A stretch of 64,000 nucleotides of DNA from an uncultured Prevotellaceae bacterium (GTDB lineage Bacteria; Bacteroidota; Bacteroidia; Bacteroidales; Bacteroidaceae). The notes below the pieces were generated by a model that saw only the letters and a program-made list of their open reading frames with translations, searched no databases and was not told the origin of the DNA. This document shows positions 17,411 through 24,663 of this stretch, piece by piece (position 1 is the first letter of the stretch; each line of letters opens with the position of its first letter). The DNA lies in NCBI GenBank assembly GCA_946415645.1, contig CAMKTJ010000004.1:1-64000 (forward strand), given 5' to 3'. The translations under genes and the position numbers were made by a program.

Positions 17411-17460
17411 TGCCAATAAGTGCCCATAAGTATCCATAAGTAACCATAAGTAACCATAAG
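17411..17460 (+). promoter_or_regulatory. Five 10-bp direct repeats upstream of the HU promoter
   Basis: Five consecutive decamers, each ending ATAAG (TGCCAATAAG, TGCCCATAAG, TATCCATAAG, then TAACCATAAG twice). The array ends 25 bp before the -7 element. One-turn spacing places all repeats on one face of the helix, as expected for cooperative protein binding. Confidence 0.75.
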
Positions 17461-17485
17461 TGGCAGAGCGCCTTTCCCGCCGCCG

Positions 17486-17493
17486 TACCTTTG
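17486..17493 (+). promoter_or_regulatory. -7 element TACCTTTG for the HU gene
   Basis: Matches TAnnTTTG. It implies a leader of about 130 nt before the ATG at 17632. The -33 TTTG is absent, and the decamer array sits just upstream. Confidence 0.6.
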
Positions 17494-17530
17494 CAGCAGT
17501 CTTAGAAAGCAGGCCCTAGTGCTTGCTTTT

Positions 17531-17599
17531 GCAGACTCCCCGAGGTAACACGTGCAGACTCCCGGGACCAACACGTGCAGACTCAGGAGGCTGCAAATA
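17531..17599 (+). repeat. Repeated CACGTGCAGACTC word in the HU leader
   Basis: GCAGACTCC at 17531 and ACACGTGCAGACTC near 17549 and 17571, ending with GGCTGCAAATAT. Nearly the same block occurs at 57161-57218, far from any HU gene. It lies in the presumed 5' UTR. Confidence 0.7.
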
Positions 17600-17631
17600 T
17601 AGTTTAATGTTTAAAGTTTATAGTAATTGTC

Positions 17632-18198
17632 ATGATTCAGATTAAAGCAAAGCAACAGAACGTATCGTTCGAAAGGAACGTGGAGAAGCTGGCATTCGTG
17701 CTCTCGGCACACCTGTACAACACCCTCGAAGCTGACAAGGTGATTGAGGAGGCTGCCAAGCGCTCTGGCATCAGCGAAGGCGTTATCAAGGCATCATGGG
17801 ATGCAGCCGGCGAGGTAATCCGCACTTGGGCAACCGAAGGTCACAACGTGCCCCTGCCTGGCCTGGGCAGCATGCGATTCAGTGTGCGCTCCAAGAGTGT
17901 GCAGAACGTAGAGGACGTGAAGACCTCTCTAATCTCAGCCCGCCGTGTGATTTTCATTCCGTCCAAGGAGGTGAAGGACGAGCTGCAGGCCACTAAGATT
18001 GCCATCACCTGCTACGACAGGGACGGCAAAATTGTGAAGCGCGTCACCAGCGCCGACTCCGACGATGTGGAAGATCCCGAACAGCCTACCCCCAACCCTT
18101 CCCAAGAAGAGGGGAGCCAGAACGGTGGCAACACTGGCGGAGACAATGGCGGTAATGGTGGCGGTGGCGGCACCGGAGACGGCAACGACATGGATTGA
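17632..18198 (+). CDS. HU-like DNA-binding protein with Gly/Asn-rich tail
   Basis: 188-aa member of the Bacteroidales HU-HIG-type family, binding DNA as a dimer. Residues 1-120 give the HU-like fold: an N-terminal strand (QIKAKQQNVSFERN), two helices and the beta-arm with LPGLGSMRFSVRSKSV, followed by FIPSKEVKDEL. Residues 145-188 are low-complexity; part (PTPNPSQEEG) is encoded by a REP-like GC block, followed by a Gly/Asn run. The smalltalk gene follows after 12 bases. Such pairs are common in Bacteroidales; their role is not settled. Confidence 0.88.
   Translation: MIQIKAKQQNVSFERNVEKLAFVLSAHLYNTLEADKVIEEAAKRSGISEGVIKASWDAAGEVIRTWATEGHNVPLPGLGSMRFSVRSKSVQNVEDVKTSLISARRVIFIPSKEVKDELQATKIAITCYDRDGKIVKRVTSADSDDVEDPEQPTPNPSQEEGSQNGGNTGGDNGGNGGGGGTGDGNDMD
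18084..18115 (+). repeat. Diverged REP-like GC block inside the HU gene
   Basis: A C-rich head followed by CTTCCCAAGAAGAGGGGAG; it encodes PTPNPSQEEGS in the tail. Similar words are at 62617 and 20301. Confidence 0.6.
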
Positions 18199-18210
18199 TT
18201 TTAAAAAAAA

Positions 18211-18309
18211 ATGAAAAAAGAAACTTGGAAATTCGTCATTCAGACGATACTGGCCATCCTAACGGCCATTGCAACAACATTTGGTGTTACTAGCTGCATG
18301 GGCCACTAA
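18211..18309 (+). CDS. Smalltalk family small protein
   Basis: 32-aa ORF, MKKETWKFVI then QTILAILTAIATTFGVTSCMGH. It has a charged N-terminus, one hydrophobic segment (about residues 8-26) and a VTSC lipobox-like end. This matches the small Bacteroidales family named smalltalk, which is usually encoded directly behind an HU-like gene, as here (12 bp gap). It is probably membrane-associated; function unknown. A hairpin terminator follows at 18341-18367. Confidence 0.85.
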   Translation: MKKETWKFVIQTILAILTAIATTFGVTSCMGH

Positions 18310-18340
18310 GCCACTAAGCTATTAAGCCACTAAGCAAAAG

Positions 18341-18367
18341 AGCCTCTGAGCAAATCGCTCGGGGGCT
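18341..18367 (+). terminator. Terminator of the HU-smalltalk unit
   Basis: Stem AGCCTCTGAGC / GCTCGGGGGCT (11 bp with wobble pairs), loop AAATC, then TTACTC. It is similar to the terminator at 26162-26194. Confidence 0.7.
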
Positions 18368-18405
18368 TTACTCGTTAAAGGAGTAAAAAGAAAAATGAGT
18401 TTTCC

Positions 18406-18436
18406 TTTGTATCCCGCTCACTTATTTGTATATTTG
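18406..18436 (+). promoter_or_regulatory. Promoter of the AraC gene
   Basis: TTTG at 18406-18409, a 19-bp spacer, then TATATTTG at 18429-18436: a full match to the Bacteroidales consensus. The spacer contains the CGCTCACTTATTTG word also found before typA and the aminopeptidase gene. Confidence 0.75.
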
Positions 18437-18444
18437 CATCCCAA

Positions 18445-19305
18445 ATGAATAAGATGAAAAGCAACACACACTATTTTGATGAGTTTATCAGGGTTCTTGA
18501 AGCAAAGGACGTAGCTGTCCTTGAGACAGCAGGTTTGCCACCTTACAAAGAGCCTGTTACAAGTCCTTACGTCATTATCTTCTTAAATCACAGCGGATGG
18601 ATACGTTGTGAATTTGACTTCGAAGAGAAAATAATGGGTGCGCATGACTTTTTCCTCATGAGTCCAGGCCATGCGCTGCATATCCTGGAAACCAGTGAGG
18701 ATCATAGGGCAACCCTGATGTTTATAACCCGACGCTTCTACAGTCTTCTGGCAGAGATGTTTCCCAATAGTTATAAGTACGTACACTATTATCAGACCGT
18801 CTTCCAACTGACCGATAAGCAATACGAGGGCATAAAATCATGCATGCATCAGATTAAGATTCTGAGCGAAATAGATCATCCTTACCGCAACCAGCTGCTG
18901 GCCTCGCAGATGGACATTATGGCTCACCTTACAGAGGTGTATTGTACAGAGAACGGTTTCGCACCAGATGAGAAAGGCGGTGTGGAGCAATTGATGCTGC
19001 AATTCAACAATCTGATTGCAGAGAATTACACCAAGCACCGTGAAGTGAAGTTTTACGCAGAAAAGCTCTGTCTGTCTCCCAAATACTTCGGTACAGTTGT
19101 CAACCAGACATTGGGGTACAGCGCCGGCGAACTAATATCACGTTATGTAATGGTACAGGCCCGTCACTTGCTCCACCAGCATCGCAAGTTCTCTATCCAG
19201 CAGATAAGTGACAAATTAGGATTCCCTGACCAGACGGCCTTTGCCCGCTACTTTAAGAAACACGCAGGTGTGACTCCGTTGGAATATAGGGAAGGGAAAA
19301 TGTAA
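18445..19305 (+). CDS. AraC-family transcriptional regulator
   Basis: 286 aa. Residues 1-165 are a cupin-like sensor domain (ligand unknown). The C-terminal ~100 residues carry the two helix-turn-helix motifs, with FYAEKLCLSPKYFGTVVNQTLGYSAGELISRY and the signature IQQISDKLGFPDQTAFARYFKKHAGVTPLEYR. The start is the ATG at 18445 or the one three codons downstream; both are close to the promoter, so the leader is very short. No likely target operon is adjacent: the next gene is convergent. Confidence 0.92.
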   Translation: MNKMKSNTHYFDEFIRVLEAKDVAVLETAGLPPYKEPVTSPYVIIFLNHSGWIRCEFDFEEKIMGAHDFFLMSPGHALHILETSEDHRATLMFITRRFYSLLAEMFPNSYKYVHYYQTVFQLTDKQYEGIKSCMHQIKILSEIDHPYRNQLLASQMDIMAHLTEVYCTENGFAPDEKGGVEQLMLQFNNLIAENYTKHREVKFYAEKLCLSPKYFGTVVNQTLGYSAGELISRYVMVQARHLLHQHRKFSIQQISDKLGFPDQTAFARYFKKHAGVTPLEYREGKM

Positions 19306-19445
19306 TTCAACTTTCGCAATTTTATGCGAAAGTTAGGGGCAAGGGGCAAGTGGTTAGGGGCAAGAGGATAGTTATGAGTGAAGCGCCTGGAGTCTGTTTA
19401 AATAGTTTTAATTTCAAAGAGTTTATGAACCTTGAGTCATCAAAC

Positions 19446-19616
19446 GGTTTTCGAGCGAAGCGGGGTTTTTCTTTTTGAAAGCTTTGATATCTGAAAGATA
19501 TGTTATGGTATTGGCAGGAAGATGGCGGAAGCTTGCTTACAGCCAGATTCTTGACAATGACAGAACAAAGGCACAAAGTGCCAAAGCTTGCAAAAAGGGT
19601 TTTCACGGTTTTTGTT
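19446..19616 (+). repeat. Structured cloverleaf repeat, copy C
   Basis: P1 pairs 19471-19485 with 19583-19597 (one mismatch in 15). P2 is ATATCT-GAA-AGATAT at 19487-19501. P3 is about 19502-19566 with tip AAGCTTGCTT. P4 is GGCAC-AAA-GTGCC at 19570-19582. Flanks are GGGGTTTTTC and GGTTTTTGTT. It is close to copy E, and the P1, P3 and P4 differences between them largely keep pairing. It lies between convergent genes. Confidence 0.85.
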
Positions 19617-19639
19617 GAAAATCAGAGGAATCTGCGAGA

Positions 19640-20065
19640 TTAGGGATTAGACCTTAGTCTTTCGCTAACCCCTAACCCAGAGAGGGGGCTAAATGTAATA
19701 TCCTGTATATTATTGTAAATGCTGATGATGCCGAGGGTCATGAGCAGGGAGAGGGCGGTGCTGACGATAATGCGGGAGTTCTCTGCCAACCACAGGAAGA
19801 AACCTGTCTGCACTTGGAAAGTAAACAGGGGCACATCGGCAGGGGTGGAGAGCAGGAAGCCTACAGTAGCGGCACCGCTGATGACGCCCACAACAAGGGC
19901 AGCAACCATTGCCATCTTGTAATGGCGGATAGTCTGCTCCTGATACTGACGGATATACTCCACAGCATCCAAGCGCTTGGTCAACTTGGCCATAAACTCT
20001 GCCCCATCTGTAAAATGCGGCTTCTGCGCCTGAAAAAGTGCTTCTAAATCCTTATCGTAATTCAT
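19640..20065 (-). CDS. Two-TM membrane protein next to the ECF sigma factor
   Basis: 141 aa from the ATG at 20065 (MNYDKDLEALFQAQKPHF). The cytoplasmic N-terminal ~50 residues are followed by two hydrophobic segments (about MAMVAALVVGVISGAATVGFLL and IIVSTALSLLMTLGIISIY). Its position directly downstream of an ECF sigma factor and its small cytoplasmic head suggest an anti-sigma factor, but no zinc-type or other anti-sigma motif is visible. That role is an inference. The spacer to the sigma gene is made of CAATTCT-like repeats. Confidence 0.65.
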   Translation of the reverse strand: MNYDKDLEALFQAQKPHFTDGAEFMAKLTKRLDAVEYIRQYQEQTIRHYKMAMVAALVVGVISGAATVGFLLSTPADVPLFTFQVQTGFFLWLAENSRIIVSTALSLLMTLGIISIYNNIQDITFSPLSGLGVSERLRSNP

Positions 20066-20068
20066 AAT

Positions 20069-20122
20069 GTTCAATTTTCAATTCTCAATTGCGACGCAGT
20101 CGCCTCAATTCTCAATTCTCAA
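20069..20122 (-). repeat. CAATTCT/CAATTTT heptamer repeats
   Basis: TCAATTTTCAATTCTCAATT at 20071 and a second array from about 20104, with a GCGACGCAGTCGC palindrome between them. They lie directly upstream of the membrane protein ATG and run into the end of the sigma gene. Similar words are at 4190-4215. Confidence 0.65.
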
Positions 20123-20593
20123 TGATATCCTAAGTTTATCCCGTCCTCGTGAGAGTTGCTTTTTGACAGCATCTTCAGAAGTGTCAGTAATCTGCGCTAT
20201 CTCCTTGATGCTATAGCCAGTCAGGTAGAACAGGGTGATGGCGGAACGCTCCTTGGGAGGAAGGGTGGAAAGGGCAAGATAGAGGTCCTCGTAATACCCA
20301 GCCCCCTCCCCGCTCCCCCTTTGGGGGAGTGCTCTTATTCTCTCGTCATCGATACTTTCCATGGTCTTCTGACTGGCTTTATGGTTCAGGAAGGTGTTGT
20401 GGGCAATCTTGAAGAGCCACGAACGAAACTTACCCTTGTCCTGATAACCAGCAGAGGAGAGATAGGCTTTGACCAACGTATCCTGTGCCAGGTCGTCGGC
20501 TTCATCCTTGTCGCCACAGCAGAGGGCAAACAGGAAACTTCTCAGTGCCTCCTGTTCGCGCTCAACATGGGTTATGAAATCTTCGCGAGTCAA
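20105..20593 (-). CDS. ECF-type RNA polymerase sigma-70 factor
   Basis: 162 aa. Region 2 has DEADDLAQDTLVKAY and GKFRSWLFKIAHNTFLNHK. Region 4 has LPPKERSAITLFYLTGYSIKEIAQITDTSEDAVKKQLSRGRDKL, a complete helix-turn-helix. The linker between them contains LPQRGSGEGAG, encoded by a REP-like GC palindrome (20301-20329), an insertion that keeps the frame. It is flanked by two small membrane proteins on the same strand, probably one operon. Its regulon is unknown. Confidence 0.92.
   Translation of the reverse strand: MTREDFITHVEREQEALRSFLFALCCGDKDEADDLAQDTLVKAYLSSAGYQDKGKFRSWLFKIAHNTFLNHKASQKTMESIDDERIRALPQRGSGEGAGYYEDLYLALSTLPPKERSAITLFYLTGYSIKEIAQITDTSEDAVKKQLSRGRDKLRISLRIEN
20301..20329 (+). 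repeat. REP-like palindrome inside the sigma factor gene
   Basis: Identical over 29 bp to 11727-11755. On the coding (minus) strand it encodes LPQRGSGEGAG between sigma regions 2 and 4. Confidence 0.9.
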
Positions 20594-20615
20594 CTTTTAA
20601 GTGAAGAATGAAGAG

Positions 20616-21062
20616 TCAAGAATTGAGAAGTGCTTTCTGTTCTTCGGCTTCCATCTCTTTGGCCAGCATCTTCTTACCTATAAAGAAGTTAAGGAAAAAA
20701 GCTATACCAACAGACAAAAGGATAGCACCTACAAAATATGACATAAGCAGCCCCTTTTCACCAGAACTTCCTCTGCACTCAAGAAATAGCCCCCAAGCAA
20801 TGAAGCCCGCACCAAGGAAAGCTGTGATACATCCAGCCAACAACTTCGAGAGTAGTTTTTCCTTCAACAGTCTCTTCTTGGGAGCCATCTTCTTCAGGAG
20901 ATCTTCAACGTCTGTCTCTGAATTCTTCTCAATGGCCGCCAGGATAATCTGCGTACGCTGATTGGTCTCGTTCATTTTCTGACGGACACCCCACCATATT
21001 CCAAAGATGGGCAGAACACATCCACATGCGATGGTGATTATGATACCAGCTAATTGTTCCAT
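20616..21062 (-). CDS. DUF6249-type membrane protein
   Basis: 148 aa, with three hydrophobic segments: one at the N-terminus (QLAGIIITIACGCVLPIFGIWWG), a cytoplasmic stretch with KMAPKKRLLKEKLL, then two more helices. The pattern matches the DUF6249 family found beside ECF sigma factors in Bacteroidales. It is the first gene of the minus-strand sigma operon (22 bp to the sigma start). Its function is unknown; a signalling role with the sigma factor is inferred from context only. Confidence 0.75.
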   Translation of the reverse strand: MEQLAGIIITIACGCVLPIFGIWWGVRQKMNETNQRTQIILAAIEKNSETDVEDLLKKMAPKKRLLKEKLLSKLLAGCITAFLGAGFIAWGLFLECRGSSGEKGLLMSYFVGAILLSVGIAFFLNFFIGKKMLAKEMEAEEQKALLNS

Positions 21063-21215
21063 TTTTCTTTGTTTTATATGTTAAACATTTTGTTATTTCC
21101 GAACCGGTTTCTACACATATAACAGTTCAGAAGGACAAAAGGTGACATCGGGGTTTATTTTTTTTTTAGTGCAAGGGGCCCCTAACTTTCGCATAAATTT
21201 GCGAAAGTTGAATAC

Positions 21216-22502
21216 TCAATATTTCTCAATAAAGTCCGTCACCAGACGGAAGACAGGCTCGTAGCTATCAAACTTGACAGTCTTGTACGTATCGTATATG
21301 GTATGATAGTACTGGAAGGCATCGCCCTTCTCGTTCTCCAGAAAGATGCAAGGCACATGGCGCGTGGCGAAGGGGTAATGGTCGCTATTGGCAGCCAAAT
21401 CACCACGGTGCAGAGAGGTAAAGTACTTCTTCTCAGAGTTTATCTGTTCCAAGAGCTGATAGCCTCGCATGCCCTCCTCGCTGCACTCGCAATACTGTAC
21501 AGGGTTGTTGTCGCCAATCATATCTATATTAAAGAGGTATTTAATCTGGCTCAAGGGCACAATGGGGTTGTTGGCAAAGAACTCAGAGCCGCGCAGGTTG
21601 GCATCCTCGCCCGAGAAGGAGAGGAAGTACATATCATACTGAGGCTTGTGCTTGGCATAGTAGGCAGCCAGTGTGACGATGCAGGCGGTACCCGAGGCAT
21701 TATCATTGGCACCGGCATAGAAGATTTTATCGCCCAAATTACCTAAGTGATCGTAATGTGCCGTAAAGACGTAGCAGCTGTCATGACGCTGGCCCTCTAT
21801 CTTCGCAATGACATTGAAGCACTCGTAGTCCTTCAGGAATTGGTTGTCCACATCCGCACGGAGTCGCAGCACACCCTCTATGGCCTCTGGGGTTACCCAC
21901 AGGATGGGCTTCTCCACTACCCTATGGCCGTAGGCCTTGAAGAACTTGATGGGCGCCGGCCAAGTATAGATAAGACCCGCATTGTTGCACTCACCCGCCT
22001 TTTGCAGACGAGAAAATGCCTCCTTATGCCGATAGGTGAACCAAAACTCGCAAGCCACCAGCGCGTTGGCATACTCAGGCTTCTGCAGGTCGGCAAACAT
22101 ACGGTCGGCATCGAAGTTCAGGGTATCCACATGGTAAACGGGGAACTCACCATGGATGCCAGGAGAATACTCACGCATGGAGAAATCAATGCCAGGGCGA
22201 AGCTTTTTTTCATTGACCATTGAACATTGACCATTGAACATTACGGAGACGTCCATCTTGCCAGGGAAGGTGTTGATATCCAGCTTGAAGGGTTGCAGGG
22301 TCACGCCGTCCACACCAGCCTTCTGGTATTCTTTCTCCAGGAATATACCTGCCTTGTTGGCACCATTCTTGGCATAGCCACGACCCTGATACTTGGCACT
22401 GGCCAGCTCCTTTATCACTCGTTTGTAGTGCGTCAAATCCTGCGCACTTACCTGCATGCCGGCAAAGGCCAGCAACATAATCAGTAGTTTTTTGTATCTC
22501 AT
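21216..22502 (-). CDS. M28 family zinc metallopeptidase
   Basis: Exported aminopeptidase-type enzyme, 428 aa, signal peptide ending MQVSAQ. Metal ligands are visible: His in FTAHYDHLG, Asp in GANDNASGTA, the acidic pair around SFSGEDANLRGSEFF, Asp in NIDMIGDN and His in NSDHYPF. A PA-type insertion lies in the N-terminal half. Near residues 88-97 the stretch NGQCSMVNEK is encoded by two copies of a 14-bp word typical of spacers in this genome, apparently inserted in frame. GGTTAGC heptamers lie before its start. Confidence 0.9.
   Translation of the reverse strand: MRYKKLLIMLLAFAGMQVSAQDLTHYKRVIKELASAKYQGRGYAKNGANKAGIFLEKEYQKAGVDGVTLQPFKLDINTFPGKMDVSVMFNGQCSMVNEKKLRPGIDFSMREYSPGIHGEFPVYHVDTLNFDADRMFADLQKPEYANALVACEFWFTYRHKEAFSRLQKAGECNNAGLIYTWPAPIKFFKAYGHRVVEKPILWVTPEAIEGVLRLRADVDNQFLKDYECFNVIAKIEGQRHDSCYVFTAHYDHLGNLGDKIFYAGANDNASGTACIVTLAAYYAKHKPQYDMYFLSFSGEDANLRGSEFFANNPIVPLSQIKYLFNIDMIGDNNPVQYCECSEEGMRGYQLLEQINSEKKYFTSLHRGDLAANSDHYPFATRHVPCIFLENEKGDAFQYYHTIYDTYKTVKFDSYEPVFRLVTDFIEKY
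22211..22243 (-). repeat. Tandem 14-bp word inside the M28 gene
   Basis: On the coding strand the word TTCAATGGTCAATG occurs twice in a row. A related word (CCATTGAACATTACA) occurs in the intergenic region at 58270, so this looks like spacer sequence inside a gene. Confidence 0.65.
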
Positions 22503-22534
22503 AGTGTTGTATTTGGTTAGCGGTTGTTGAAATC

Positions 22535-22562
22535 GGTTAGCGGTTAGGGGTTAGCGGTTAGC
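22535..22562 (+). repeat. Four GGTTAGC/GGTTAGG heptamers
   Basis: Units GGTTAGC, GGTTAGG, GGTTAGC, GGTTAGC. The whole 28 bp is identical to 40408-40435. It lies between the cation transporter end and the M28 peptidase start, 33 bp from the latter. Confidence 0.85.
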
Positions 22563-22583
22563 GCAATTTTTCTCTTTTCTCTT

Positions 22584-23498
22584 TTAATTTTTCTCTCCCA
22601 TCCCTCCCCCTTTGGGGGCGATGGGTTCCACGTGGACCGCTATGTGGGTTTCTTCGCCATAATGGCTGCGCAGGAGATCCTCCACCTCGGAGGCTTTGTC
22701 GTGCGCCTCGCAGAGGGTGATGTTGCCATCCATTAGGATGTGTAGCTCAATGGCATAATGGTTGCCGATGCGACGGGTGCAGAGCTCGTGCGGTTCCACA
22801 ACACCCTCTACAGAGGCTGCCAACTGAAGGATTTCCTGTTCCACCTCGTCGGGCAAAGACTGCTCCATCAGGTCGCCAATGCCATCACGCAACAGGAAGT
22901 AGGACACCCTGATGATGAAAAGGCCCACAATGACGGAAGCCATGGGGTCGAGCACCGTCCAGCGCTGCCCCAGGAAGATGGCACCGCCAATGCCGACGGC
23001 CGTTCCTATGGACGAGAGCGCATCACTCCTATGATGCCAGGCGTTGGCTTCTACGGCCTGTGAGTTCAGTTTGCGAGCCTCACGCATGGAATAACGGAAC
23101 GTGCCCTCCTTCAGCACTATAGACAGCAAAGCTGCCCACAGCGCCAGCATGCCGGGAGCCTCTAATGTCTCCCCGTGTGCCCATGCCACAATCTTGACGA
23201 TGCCGCCATAGACAATGCCAAGGGCAACAGCCAGCAGAGCCACTCCGATGATGGTCATGGCCAGCGTCTCGTACTTGCCGTGGCCGTAGTCGTGCGACTT
23301 ATCCTTGGGCATACCGCTGATATGCACAAAGACAATGACAATGATGTCCGTGAGGAAATCGCTGAACGAATGCACAGCATCGGCAACCATAGCGGCACTG
23401 TGGCCTACGATTCCGGCAACGAACTTGAAGGCCAGCAACACTACATTGACCAGGCCTCCCACCAGGGTAACCTTATAGATTTGACGGTTCCTTTCCAT
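22584..23498 (-). CDS. Cation diffusion facilitator transporter
   Basis: 304-aa inner-membrane exporter for Zn, Fe or Mn in exchange for protons. The membrane part has VADAVHSFSDFLTDI and ANAWHHRSDALSSIG, carrying the Asp/His transport site. The C-terminal ~90 residues are the cytoplasmic metallochaperone-like domain. The start is the ATG at 23498; a GTG directly upstream is less likely. The C-terminal APKGGGMGEKN is encoded by a REP-like GC block at 22597-22625. Metal specificity cannot be read from sequence. Confidence 0.92.
   Translation of the reverse strand: MERNRQIYKVTLVGGLVNVVLLAFKFVAGIVGHSAAMVADAVHSFSDFLTDIIVIVFVHISGMPKDKSHDYGHGKYETLAMTIIGVALLAVALGIVYGGIVKIVAWAHGETLEAPGMLALWAALLSIVLKEGTFRYSMREARKLNSQAVEANAWHHRSDALSSIGTAVGIGGAIFLGQRWTVLDPMASVIVGLFIIRVSYFLLRDGIGDLMEQSLPDEVEQEILQLAASVEGVVEPHELCTRRIGNHYAIELHILMDGNITLCEAHDKASEVEDLLRSHYGEETHIAVHVEPIAPKGGGMGEKN
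22597..22625 (-). repeat. REP-like GC block forming the transporter C-terminus
   Basis: CCTCCCCCTTTGGGGG core flanked by CCCATC / GATGGG. It encodes the last residues of the cation transporter. Confidence 0.65.
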
Positions 23499-23591
23499 CA
23501 CAAATCAGCATTTTTGTGGGCAAAAATACCACTTTATTCTAACAAACGGCCTTTTAATCAAGAAAAAACACATAATACCCCCTTGTTTTTC

Positions 23592-23760
23592 AACAAAAAC
23601 CGGCAAAACCCTTTTGTTCAGGTTGAGACTTCGTCTTTGATGAAGTGCCTATATGCTTTTCCTTGTAAGCAAGCTTTCAGATAAAAGCCTATATTCACCC
23701 CATCAATTCTTTCAGAATTTCAACCTGATCAAAAGAAAAACCCCGCTTCGCTCGAAAATC
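23592..23760 (-). repeat. Structured cloverleaf repeat, copy D
   Basis: Read on the minus strand. P1 pairs 23611-23625 with 23721-23735. P2 is AATTCT/AGAATT with a GAA loop at 23705-23719. P3 is about 23640-23700 with tip AAGCTTGC. P4 is AGAC/GTCT with a GAA loop at 23626-23636. Flanks are as in the other copies. It sits downstream of the GxxExxY gene and faces copy E across it. Confidence 0.82.
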
Positions 23761-23795
23761 ATTGCATAGGAAATAATAATCTATCAAGTAACGGA

Positions 23796-24233
23796 CTAGA
23801 ATGCGGAAATTGTTTTTGTTGTTACATCATAGTAGTATTTCTCGCACTGATCTTTAACTGGCGCGAAATTGAATAGTATGCCTATGGGCGTATTGGTTAG
23901 ACGCATGTAATTCCACAGTTGCTGTCGCTGTTCGACACCTAAGGAAGTAATAGCCTTGCATTCCACCACAACATTTCCTTTACATAAAAAATCCATATAA
24001 TGCTTATGATCTAGAAGATGTCCATGATACGATATCTTAAAATAATGCTCTTTCATAAAAGGAATCTGCGCTTCTTCTAATGCGATTTTTAGGGCTTCCT
24101 GATATACGTATTCGTTCAACCAAGGTCCTAATTCATTGTGCACTTCCAGACAGCATCCTATTATGTCATAAACATATGATTTCAGTTGTGCTAAGACTTC
24201 TGGTGTAATGCTCGATTTAGTGGATATTTTCAT
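23796..24233 (-). CDS. GxxExxY family protein, nuclease-like
   Basis: 145 aa, with the name-giving motif region in GPWLNEYVYQEAL. The later part reads HYMDFLCKGNVVVECKAITSLGVEQRQQLWNYMR: an Asp, then E-C-K and a Gln-rich helix, the arrangement expected of a PD-(D/E)xK nuclease core. The biochemical role of the family is not established. The gene is bracketed by structured repeats D and E in opposite orientation. A terminator or partner gene is not visible, and AT-rich base use fits an accessory gene. Confidence 0.85.
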   Translation of the reverse strand: MKISTKSSITPEVLAQLKSYVYDIIGCCLEVHNELGPWLNEYVYQEALKIALEEAQIPFMKEHYFKISYHGHLLDHKHYMDFLCKGNVVVECKAITSLGVEQRQQLWNYMRLTNTPIGILFNFAPVKDQCEKYYYDVTTKTISAF

Positions 24234-24314
24234 TATGATTTTCTGAGATAAACGGATTATTCCTGAAAATTATTGTATGTGATGCCTATTTTCTTAGCGA
24301 CTTGAAAAGTATAA

Positions 24315-24491
24315 GGTTTTCGAGCCCGAAGGGCGGGGTTTTTCTTTTTGAAAGCTTTAACATACGAAAGTATGTGTTATGCTGTTGACAAGAAGATGGT
24401 GGAAGCTCGCTTACAGCCAGATTCATGACAATAGCATAACAAAGGCACAAAGTGCCAAAGCTTACAAAAAGTGGTTTTGCTGGTTTTTGTT
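24315..24491 (+). repeat. Structured cloverleaf repeat, copy E
   Basis: 5' hairpin GCCC-GAA-GGGC then GGGGTTTTTC. P1 pairs 24344-24358 with 24457-24471. P2 is CATAC-GAAA-GTATG at 24361-24374. P3 is about 24376-24440; its base GTTATGC/GCATAAC is perfect and the tip has CTCG instead of CTTG. P4 is GGCAC-AAA-GTGCC at 24444-24456. The tail GGTTTTTGTT ends at 24491. Confidence 0.85.
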
Positions 24492-24583
24492 TAAATTTCT
24501 GCGTAATCTGTGCGAGATTAAAAACCGCTAACCATTAACCATTAAGCGTTTTTAGGTATTTCCCCAAAGAACTATGCGTGAAT

Positions 24584-24615
24584 TTTGCCAGTGAGCGGAA
24601 AAATTGCTATATTTG
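24584..24615 (+). promoter_or_regulatory. Promoter of the alkaline phosphatase gene
   Basis: TTTG at 24584-24587, a 20-bp spacer and TATATTTG at 24608-24615. It supports the ATG at 24664 rather than the ORF start at 24604. Confidence 0.75.
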
Positions 24616-24663
24616 CCCCTGCAAACAAGAATAATTCATTATAAAACCCATAAAAATACTATT

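Noticed and set aside
17411-17460. CRISPR array or replication iterons
   Set aside because: Units are 10 bp with no spacers and no cas or rep gene adjacent; position relative to a promoter fits a regulatory array better.
17341-17574. 77-codon minus-strand ORF over the HU promoter region
   Set aside because: It consists of repeat B, the decamer array and promoter sequence; no protein-like features.
19322-19606. 94-codon minus-strand ORF between AraC and the sigma operon
   Set aside because: Runs through structured repeat C and heptamer repeats; not a protein family I can recognise.
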